Origin: an uncultured Campylobacteraceae bacterium
GTDB lineage: Bacteria; Campylobacterota; Campylobacteria; Campylobacterales; Arcobacteraceae
Direction: 5' to 3'
Assembly (NCBI GenBank): GCA_913057765.1
Contig: CAJXPH010000021.1
Location: forward strand, 1 to 19,337
DNA: 19,337 bases
The translations under genes were made by a program, and so were the position numbers. The notes beneath the pieces are model-generated. The model made no database searches, had not been told where the DNA came from, and worked only from the letters and a program-made list of their open reading frames with translations. Below, one piece after another: positions 1 through 5,610 of this stretch (its first letter is position 1; the number at the start of each line of letters is the position of its first letter).

Positions 1-42
1 CCTCTCTGGTCTCGTGGGCTCGGAGATGTGTATAAGAGACAG
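1..42 (+). other. Sequencing adapter (Nextera i7 index plus Tn5 mosaic end), not genomic
   Basis: Positions 9-42 match the Nextera i7-side adapter (GTCTCGTGGGCTCGG followed by the Tn5 mosaic end AGATGTGTATAAGAGACAG). The eight bases before it, CCTCTCTG, match the Nextera i7 primer index that I recall as N708. Genomic sequence starts at 43. The adapter reads in frame into tolB as Met-Tyr-Lys-Arg-Gln from a GTG at 28, which creates a false start. Confidence 0.97.
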
Positions 43-522
43 CTTTATGATATAAGAAAAAAATCTAAAATTAGATTGACAACATATAAAGGCATTGATG
101 TTGGAGCTAATTTTGTTGAAAATGATTCAAAAATTGTATTTGCCTCTGATAGATTAAAATACCCAAATATCTTTTCAAAAAAACTTGGAAGTAGGGGTGT
201 CGAAAGATTAGTTTATCATGGAAGAAATAATTCATCTGCAACAACTCATAAAGATTTTGTTATCTATACTAGTAGAGACAGAGATAATCAATTTGGTACT
301 TATACTTTTAATTTATATTTAATGTCGACTAAAAGTTCTTTTTTAAAAAGATTGACATCTAATGGAAGTAATCAATTCCCAAAATTTTCACGTGATGGAG
401 AATCAGTAATTTTCTTAAAAAATATAAAAGATAGAAGTTCTATCGGAATTATTAGACTTAATCATTCTAAATCATTTTTATTTCCTTTAAAAAAAGGGAA
501 AATCCAATCTATTGATTGGTAG
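43..522 (+). CDS. tolB: TolB, C-terminal part (5' truncated by adapter)
   Basis: Periplasmic beta-propeller protein of the Tol-Pal envelope system; TolB docks on Pal and helps keep the outer membrane attached and constricting during division. Only the last 159 residues are present, against about 400-430 in the family. Two PD40-type blades are visible: one around KIVFASDRLKYPNIF and one around FPKFSRDGESVIF. The next-but-one gene is pal, which supports the assignment. The true start lies outside the window; the GTG at 28 is in adapter sequence and its first five codons are artefact. A clear hairpin follows the TAG stop at 520-522, so tolB probably ends its transcript here and is not co-transcribed with the next gene. 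Confidence 0.85.
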   Translation, partial: LYDIRKKSKIRLTTYKGIDVGANFVENDSKIVFASDRLKYPNIFSKKLGSRGVERLVYHGRNNSSATTHKDFVIYTSRDRDNQFGTYTFNLYLMSTKSSFLKRLTSNGSNQFPKFSRDGESVIFLKNIKDRSSIGIIRLNHSKSFLFPLKKGKIQSIDW

Positions 523-527
523 ATTTT

Positions 528-567
528 ATACATAGACTTTTTTAAAGTCTATGTATTAATTATTTTT
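528..567 (+). terminator. Intrinsic terminator after tolB
   Basis: A perfect 13-bp stem (528-540 with 544-556) closes a 3-base TTT loop six bases after the tolB stop. It is followed by the T-rich stretch TAATTATTTTT. Confidence 0.8.
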
Positions 568-570
568 AAC

Positions 571-598
571 TTTAAATCATAATTTTTTTTAATATAAT
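571..598 (+). promoter_or_regulatory. Candidate sigma70 promoter for the epimerase-like gene
   Basis: A consensus -10 box TATAAT lies at 593-598 with a weak -35 TTTAAA at 571-576 (16-base spacing), after the tolB terminator and about 30 bases before the next start codon. Poor -35 boxes with upstream T tracts are usual in Campylobacterota. Confidence 0.5.
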
Positions 599-628
599 AA
601 ATAAAAGAAAAGTTCAAAGGAATTTTTT

Positions 629-1483
629 ATGAAAACTATTTCTATAACAGGTTCATCAGGTTTTGTTGGAACCAATCTTAAGAATCTATTTGAATCGAAA
701 GGTTTTAAAGTAATAGGTATTAAAAGAGATGATTTAAAAGATATAAAAAAACTAACTCATATTATTGAATCTTCTAATATTGTTATAAATTTAGCAGGTG
801 CTAATATTATAAGTAGATGGAGTGAATCATACAAGAAAATACTATTTGCAAGTAGAATTGATACTACGCAAGCTTTAATTGAAGCTATGCATAATGCAGA
901 AGAAAAACCTGAACTATTTATATCTACTTCTGCAGTTGGAATTTATAAAAATCTTAAATGTTATGATGAAGAAAGTTTTGAATATGAAGATGATTTTCTA
1001 GGAAAACTGTGCAAAACTTGGGAAGATGAAGCATTAAAGGCTGAAGAATTAAATATAAGAACGGCAATTTTTAGATTTGGAATAGTACTAGGAAAAGGTG
1101 GCGCTTTAGCTAAAATGATAACTCCTTTTAAACTTGGACTTGGTGGTATAATTGGAAATGGGAAACAAGGTTTTTCTTTTATACATTTAGAGGATTTATT
1201 ACGTGCTTATATGTTTATTTATGAAAATAAAAATCTTAATGGAATTTTTAATTTGACATCACCTGAATCAACAACAAATTTCGCTTTAACTAAAACTTTA
1301 GGTAAAGCTTTATCTCGACCTACGGTACTTCCCGTTCCTGAATTCATTTTAAAAATGATTTTTAGTGAAGGGGCAAAAGTTTTAACAGATGGGCAATGTG
1401 TAAGACCTAAAAGACTATTAGGGAATGGTTTTAAATTTAAGTTTAATACAATTGAAGATGCAATTAATAATTTATGTAAATAA
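629..1483 (+). CDS. TIGR01777-family NAD(P)-dependent epimerase/SDR-like protein (YfcH type)
   Basis: Extended short-chain dehydrogenase/epimerase fold, 284 aa, close to the family's usual 300. The nucleotide-binding loop TGSSGFVG is at residues 7-14, the NLAGANI strand at 54-60, the STSAVGIY segment (family equivalent of the catalytic Ser/Tyr region) at 99-106, and RFGIVLGKGGAL at 149-160. The C-terminal DUF1731-like tail (about 236-284) contains GQCVRPKRLL, typical of YfcH/SulA-like members of TIGR01777. The substrate is unknown for most of the family, so I give no reaction. The start is supported by an AAAGG ribosome site about 9 bases upstream. It sits between tolB and pal, which are usually neighbours, yet has its own promoter and lies behind a terminator. 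Confidence 0.88.
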   Translation: MKTISITGSSGFVGTNLKNLFESKGFKVIGIKRDDLKDIKKLTHIIESSNIVINLAGANIISRWSESYKKILFASRIDTTQALIEAMHNAEEKPELFISTSAVGIYKNLKCYDEESFEYEDDFLGKLCKTWEDEALKAEELNIRTAIFRFGIVLGKGGALAKMITPFKLGLGGIIGNGKQGFSFIHLEDLLRAYMFIYENKNLNGIFNLTSPESTTNFALTKTLGKALSRPTVLPVPEFILKMIFSEGAKVLTDGQCVRPKRLLGNGFKFKFNTIEDAINNLCK

Positions 1484-1560
1484 ACACGCAAAACTTCTGT
1501 AATTAGCCATTAAGCTTAGATTTAGTAAAATCGAGGAAATTTTTTATAAGGAAACAAACT

Positions 1561-2112
1561 ATGAAGAAATTAAGTATTTACACTTTTTTAGTTGCAGCAG
1601 TATTATTTACTGGTTGTAGCCAAAAAGAAGTTGAAGTATCTCAACCTGATACTCCAAAAAACTCTGAGACTATGTTAAATAACATTGACAATTCAAATAT
1701 CCAAAATGAAATGGTTAATGATGCATTAGTAGAAAGTGCTGAGAATGGTTACTATTACATGATTAATGGTAAGAAAGAGTTCATTGAAAATATTTATTTT
1801 GCATTTGACAAATATAGTTTAAATGCTGAAACAAAAGCAATTGCAAAATCTAATGCAATGAAATTATCTGGTGTTCAAGCAGGTACTACAATCAAAGTTG
1901 AAGGTAACTCTGATGAGTGGGGAACTGATGAATATAACTACGCTTTAGCTTTAAAAAGAGCAAAAGTTGTAAAAGATAGTTTAGTAATGGAAGGTATTGC
2001 ATCTTCAGCTGTTACTGTAGTAAGTTTTGGTGAGAGTAATCCAGCTTGTACAGATAAGAATGCTGCTTGTTGGCAAAAGAACAGAAGATCAGAGCACAAA
2101 TTAGTTAAATAA
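1561..2112 (+). CDS. pal: Pal, peptidoglycan-associated outer-membrane lipoprotein
   Basis: Outer-membrane lipoprotein that binds peptidoglycan and TolB. The N-terminus is a lipoprotein signal with lipobox FTGC, giving lipidated Cys19. After a linker, the OmpA-like domain runs from about residue 75 to the end. The NSDEWGTDEYN segment carries the diaminopimelate-binding Asp118 region, ALKRAKVVKDSL the usual helix, and NRRSEH (174-179) the conserved Arg. Cys163 and Cys170 may form a disulfide, as in campylobacterotal homologues. Length is 183 aa, typical for Pal. A good AAGGA site lies 8 bases before the ATG. A weak -10-like TAAAAT at 1526-1531 could give it a promoter of its own. The next gene starts 3 bases after the stop. 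Confidence 0.93.
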   Translation: MKKLSIYTFLVAAVLFTGCSQKEVEVSQPDTPKNSETMLNNIDNSNIQNEMVNDALVESAENGYYYMINGKKEFIENIYFAFDKYSLNAETKAIAKSNAMKLSGVQAGTTIKVEGNSDEWGTDEYNYALALKRAKVVKDSLVMEGIASSAVTVVSFGESNPACTDKNAACWQKNRRSEHKLVK

Positions 2113-2115
2113 TTT

Positions 2116-3087
2116 ATGAACAAAATACTTCTATCTACTCTAATATTATCTAGCACTTTAAGCTTTGCCAATGAGGTATCAGCTTTTGGTGCAGGTAATT
2201 TAGATTCAAAAAACCCATATGGTTTAAGTTCTGCAGAAAAAAATATTTTAAAGAACAAAAAAACTTTAGGAAATATTGATTCAAAAGTTAAAAGTTTTAA
2301 ATATACTCAAGAATCAATAAATGAAAGAATTGATGGTTTAGAATCAATTTATGAAGGTGATTCTCAAAAATTGAATGAATCAGTTTTAAAAATAAATGAA
2401 ATTATAAAAAAAGTTGAAGAGAATTCAACTTTAACTGAAAAACATTCAACAGATATTGAAGATTTAAAAAGTGTTACCTCTCAAATGCTTACTATGCAAG
2501 AAGAATTTGCAAAAAGTATTGCTAGTCTAAAAAATGCAATAGGAAAACTTTCTAAAACAACAAATACTATTAATAAGACTTATATTTCAGATAAAGAATT
2601 TAAATCAAATATGAATCAGTTTATTACTAGAGCAGAGTTTAATGCACTAAAGAAATCTTTAGGTGTAAAAACTAGTAATAAAACTAAAACAAAAACTAAA
2701 ACAAAAAAGATATCATCGACAACTGATAAGAAGTCAATGATGAATGAAGCAATTAGGTTATTTAAAAAGGATTATTTTACAAAAGCGATTCCTATGTTTG
2801 AGGAATTAATAGCTGCAAATTATAAGCCTGCAACAAACAATTATTATTTAGGTGAGATTTGGTATCACCGAAAAAAATATAATGATGCAATAACTTATTT
2901 TAAAACTTCGGCAATGCTTTATGACAAAGCATCGTATATGCCTAAGCTTTTACTTCATAGTGCTATTTCTTTTGAAAAAATAAAAGATTTTAGTAATGCG
3001 GCGAATTTCTATTCTTCTTTAATTGATATCTATCCAGATTCAAAAGAAGCGAAAATGGCCACAAAAAACTTATCAAATATACAATAA
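2116..3087 (+). CDS. cpoB: CpoB/YbgF-like periplasmic coiled-coil and TPR protein
   Basis: Likely partner of the Tol-Pal system that links peptidoglycan synthesis with outer-membrane constriction (known for E. coli CpoB; inferred here from position and architecture). A Sec signal peptide ends near Ala18 (LSFA|NE). A long charged coiled coil spans about residues 50-150, then a Lys/Thr-rich linker (about 188-200, KTKTKTKTKK), then TPR-like repeats from about 208 to the end (SMMNEAIRLFKKDYFTKAIP, NNYYLGEIWYHRKKYNDAI, NAANFYSSLIDIYPDSKEAK). It starts 3 bases after the pal stop with no convincing ribosome site, which suggests translation coupled to pal. At 323 aa it is longer than E. coli CpoB (263). 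Confidence 0.85.
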   Translation: MNKILLSTLILSSTLSFANEVSAFGAGNLDSKNPYGLSSAEKNILKNKKTLGNIDSKVKSFKYTQESINERIDGLESIYEGDSQKLNESVLKINEIIKKVEENSTLTEKHSTDIEDLKSVTSQMLTMQEEFAKSIASLKNAIGKLSKTTNTINKTYISDKEFKSNMNQFITRAEFNALKKSLGVKTSNKTKTKTKTKKISSTTDKKSMMNEAIRLFKKDYFTKAIPMFEELIAANYKPATNNYYLGEIWYHRKKYNDAITYFKTSAMLYDKASYMPKLLLHSAISFEKIKDFSNAANFYSSLIDIYPDSKEAKMATKNLSNIQ

Positions 3088-3112
3088 AATATTAAACTTA
3101 TAAAGGATAAAA

Positions 3113-3655
3113 ATGTCAAAAGTAATTGGTATTGAATACAATTTAAAAGACGCGAATACTGGTGAACAACTAGATTCGAATGTTGGTGGAGCACCATTAG
3201 AATTTATTTCTGGAAAAGGTCAAATTATTCCAGGTTTAGAATCTAAAGTAATTGAAATGGCTGAAAATGAGTCAGCTGATGTTATGGTAGAACCTGCAGA
3301 AGCATATGGTGAATTTTCAGAAGAAGCTGTTCAAGTTTTACCAAAAGAGCAATTTGCTGGTATTGAGTTAGCAGAAGGTATGGTTTTATACGGTACAGGT
3401 GAGCAAGGTGAAACTGTGCAAGTTAATGTTAAATCATTTACTGATGAAGAAGTAACTATTGATTATAATCATCCAATGGCTGGAAAAACTTTAATGTTTT
3501 CAGTAACTATTCTTTCACTTAGAGATGCAACAGAAGAAGAAATTCAAACTGGTGTTGTTGGTGGAATGGCTGCTATGGGTGGCGGTGGATGTTGTGGTTC
3601 TGAGAACCCTGCAGACGCTCAACCATCCCAAGGTGGTTGTGGTTGTAGTCATTAG
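3113..3655 (+). CDS. slyD: SlyD-type FKBP peptidyl-prolyl cis-trans isomerase
   Basis: Cytoplasmic prolyl isomerase and chaperone, also known in this family as a nickel-binding accessory protein. The FKBP half is recognisable from the opening IGIEYNLKDANTGEQLD and from PLEFISGKGQIIPGLESKV; the insert-in-flap domain lies near PAEAYGEFSEEAVQVLP through about residue 120, and the fold closes with NHPMAGKTLMFSVTIL. The Gly-rich tail (about 147-180) has Cys160, Cys161, Cys176, Cys178 and a terminal His180, which fits a metal-binding tail; nickel is an inference from the family. An AAAGGA ribosome site lies 5 bases before the ATG. It is 25 bases after the CpoB-like gene and is followed by a strong terminator, so it probably closes the pal transcript. 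Confidence 0.93.
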   Translation: MSKVIGIEYNLKDANTGEQLDSNVGGAPLEFISGKGQIIPGLESKVIEMAENESADVMVEPAEAYGEFSEEAVQVLPKEQFAGIELAEGMVLYGTGEQGETVQVNVKSFTDEEVTIDYNHPMAGKTLMFSVTILSLRDATEEEIQTGVVGGMAAMGGGGCCGSENPADAQPSQGGCGCSH

Positions 3656-3702
3656 TTAGCAGGTTGCTAAAAAATTTTATTTTTGTACTACAACAAAAAC
3701 AT

Positions 3703-3738
3703 AAAAAGCCCGAAAGTTTAAGACTTTCGGGCTTTTTT
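3703..3738. terminator. Strong, bidirectional-looking intrinsic terminator
   Basis: A perfect 15-bp stem (3703-3717 with 3723-3737) with a GC core AGCCCGAAAGT closes the loop TTAAG. There is an A tract on the left and a T tract on the right. It separates slyD from fabD. Two weaker hairpins precede it: TTAGCA/TGCTAA at 3656-3670 and TTTTTGT/ACAAAAA at 3680-3699. Confidence 0.93.
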
Positions 3739-3739
3739 A

Positions 3740-3768
3740 TTTTATAGACTATAAAAAAAGAGTATAAT
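3740..3768 (+). promoter_or_regulatory. Candidate sigma70 promoter for fabD-mtnN
   Basis: A consensus TATAAT lies at 3763-3768, directly after the slyD terminator and about 45 bases before the fabD start. A poor -35 (TTTTAT, 3740-3745) sits at 17-base spacing. Confidence 0.55.
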
Positions 3769-3812
3769 ATTGCTCAAAATTTAAAAACAAACTTTATAAA
3801 AGGTTAGAAAAT

Positions 3813-4745
3813 ATGAAAAAAGTAGCTTTCATTTTCCCAGGTCAAGGAAGTCAATCTCTTGGTATGGGTAAAGATTTTTTTGAAAATAATGATATTGCAA
3901 AAGAGATGATATCTAATGCTAGTAAAAGATTAAATATTAACTTTGAAGAACTATTATTCCAAGAAAATGATAATCTAGGAAAGACTGAGTTTACACAACC
4001 TGCAATATTACTTGTGAGTTCTATTGCTAATGCAATTTTTAAAGAAAAATGCGATGTTATCCCTGAATTTGTACTTGGACATTCATTAGGTGAATTTTCT
4101 GCTTTAGTATCTGCTGGTGCTATTGATTATTTAGATGCAGTTGAACTTGTACATAGACGTGGATTGTTCATGAATGAAGCTTGTGCTGGTGGCGGTGCAG
4201 GCATGATGGCTTTAGTTGGCTTAGCTGATAAAATCGTTGAAGATATTTGTGAAACACAAAGATCTGAAGGTAAACAAGTATGGCCTGCTAATTATAATAT
4301 GGATGGACAACTTGTACTTGCTGGTATTAAAGCAGATTTAGAGTCTCTAGTTGATACTTTTAAAGAAGCTGGAGCTAAACGAGCAATTGTACTTGATATG
4401 TCTGTTGCATCACATTGTGAACTTTTAACAAGTGCTGTAGAGAATATTCGACCATATTTAGAAGAATATGTAAAAGATGAATTCTCTCCTATTATTTCAA
4501 ATGTAACAGCTGAAGTTTATTCTACAAAAGATGAAGCTATTGATCTTCTAACTTCTCAATTAACAAACCCAGTAAAATATAAACAATCTATTATTGCTAA
4601 TGCTGAAAAAGTCGATACATTTATCGAGTTTGGAAATGGGATTGTTTTAAAAGGATTAAATAGAAAGATTTGTAAAGGAACTCCAACTTTAAATGTAAGT
4701 GATTTTGCATCATTAGAGAAAGTTTTAGGTGAATTAAATGACTAA
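3813..4745 (+). CDS. fabD: Malonyl-CoA:ACP transacylase FabD
   Basis: Moves malonyl from CoA to acyl carrier protein, the entry step of type II fatty acid elongation, in the cytoplasm. The opening FPGQGSQSLGMG (8-19), the nucleophile elbow GHSLGE with Ser91, the Arg pair 115-116 in HRRGLFM, the catalytic His201 in SVASHCELL and Gln249 match the E. coli active-site layout (Ser92, Arg117, His201, Gln250). Length is 310 aa, as expected. An AAAAGG site lies 9 bases before the ATG. The 3' end overlaps mtnN by 8 bases, so the two are surely co-transcribed and probably translationally coupled. The gene stands alone, away from the rest of a fab cluster. Confidence 0.96.
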   Translation: MKKVAFIFPGQGSQSLGMGKDFFENNDIAKEMISNASKRLNINFEELLFQENDNLGKTEFTQPAILLVSSIANAIFKEKCDVIPEFVLGHSLGEFSALVSAGAIDYLDAVELVHRRGLFMNEACAGGGAGMMALVGLADKIVEDICETQRSEGKQVWPANYNMDGQLVLAGIKADLESLVDTFKEAGAKRAIVLDMSVASHCELLTSAVENIRPYLEEYVKDEFSPIISNVTAEVYSTKDEAIDLLTSQLTNPVKYKQSIIANAEKVDTFIEFGNGIVLKGLNRKICKGTPTLNVSDFASLEKVLGELND

Positions 4746-5433
4746 ATTAGCAATTATGGGAGCTATGGAAGAGGAAATTGAACCTCTTTTAGCTCATTTT
4801 GATAATGTAAAAGTTACAGAATTTGCAAAAAACAAATATTATGAACTAACTTATAATGGTTTAGATATTGTTGTGGCTTATTCAAAGATTGGAAAAGTAT
4901 TTGCAAGTTTAACAGCTACAACTATGATTGAAAAATTTGGATGTGATACTCTTCTTTTTTCAGGAGTTGCAGGTGGAATAAATCCAACACTTAAAATTGG
5001 TGATCTAATTATTGCAAAAAAGCTTTGTCAACATGACTTAGATATTACTGCTTTTGGACATCCTCACGGTTTTGTTCCTGAAGGTGCAGTGTATGTTGAA
5101 ACATCAAAAGAACTTAGACAAATAGCTTTTGATGTAGCACATGAAAATGGTATTGAAGTTCTAGAAGGAACTATTGCTACTGGTGATCAATTTGTTCACT
5201 CAAGTGAAAGAAAAGAGTTTATTGAATCTACATTTAAAGCTGATGCCTTAGAAATGGAAGGTGCAAGTGTTGCAGTTATTTGTGATGCATTAAATGTACC
5301 GTTCTTTATTTTAAGAGCAATCTCTGATACAGCAGATATGGATGCTGGATTTGATTTCGATGAATTTTTAAAATCATCTGCTAAAAACTCTGCTGAGTAT
5401 CTTATTAAAATCGTAAATAAACTAAATAATTAA
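4738..5433 (+). CDS. mtnN: 5'-methylthioadenosine/S-adenosylhomocysteine nucleosidase (MTAN)
   Basis: Cleaves adenine from methylthioadenosine and S-adenosylhomocysteine. In Campylobacterota the same enzyme is known to hydrolyse 6-amino-6-deoxyfutalosine in menaquinone synthesis, so that role is likely here but is inferred. The GAMEEEIEPL opening carries the catalytic Glu (E13), VAGG lies in the Rossmann-like core, ALEMEGASVA carries Glu174 (ribose binding) and AISDTAD carries Asp197 (proton donor); the last two have the same numbers as in E. coli. Length is 231 aa, normal. It starts inside fabD (ATGACTAA overlap) with TAGGTG as ribosome site. A hairpin follows the stop. Confidence 0.94.
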   Translation: MTKLAIMGAMEEEIEPLLAHFDNVKVTEFAKNKYYELTYNGLDIVVAYSKIGKVFASLTATTMIEKFGCDTLLFSGVAGGINPTLKIGDLIIAKKLCQHDLDITAFGHPHGFVPEGAVYVETSKELRQIAFDVAHENGIEVLEGTIATGDQFVHSSERKEFIESTFKADALEMEGASVAVICDALNVPFFILRAISDTADMDAGFDFDEFLKSSAKNSAEYLIKIVNKLNN

Positions 5434-5434
5434 G

Positions 5435-5481
5435 CTATTAAATCATCTAAAAACTACTTGTTTTTTAGATGATTTTAATAG
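5435..5481 (+). terminator. Hairpin just after mtnN, possible terminator
   Basis: The arms at 5435-5453 and 5461-5481 pair over about 19 bp with one bulged base and a 7-base loop CTACTTG. The A6/T6 tract is at the tip rather than after the stem, so this is not a textbook terminator. The next hairpin (5506-5568) is the better one. Confidence 0.45.
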
Positions 5482-5505
5482 TAACTATCACATAAAAAAT
5501 AATAT

Positions 5506-5568
5506 AAAAGTCTCAAACTAGTCGCATTTTAAAAATAATTTATTTTGTGACAATTTAGAGACTTTTTT
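5506..5568 (+). terminator. Second hairpin with T tract, overlaps the adhesin promoter
   Basis: The outer stem AAAAGTCTC (5506-5514) pairs with GAGACTTTT (5558-5566). The inner stem GTCGCA (5521-5526) pairs with TGTGAC (5546-5551), with one G-T pair. It ends in T6 at 5563-5568. This fits an intrinsic terminator for mtnN, or a structured operator, because the promoter below uses part of it. Confidence 0.6.
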
Positions 5569-5573
5569 ATAAT
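5545..5573 (+). promoter_or_regulatory. Sigma70-type promoter of the giant adhesin gene
   Basis: The -35 TTGTGA (5545-5550), a 17-base spacer and a consensus -10 TATAAT (5568-5573) lie 37 bases before the ATG. Transcription would begin near 5580. The -35 lies in the 3' arm of the preceding hairpin. Confidence 0.65.
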
Positions 5574-5610
5574 AAAATATATTTTTTAAAATTATTAATA
5601 GAGGCTTCTT

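Noticed and set aside
28..42. GTG start and first five codons of the tolB frame
   Set aside because: These bases are adapter sequence.
1219..1491. - strand frames over the epimerase (1219-1491), pal/cpoB (1938-2258), adhesin (7284-7475, 11400-11699) and 18219-18422, and + strand frames inside wzc (14799-15059) and wza (16334-16627)
   Set aside because: All lie wholly over convincing genes on the other strand and show no domains or start signals of their own.
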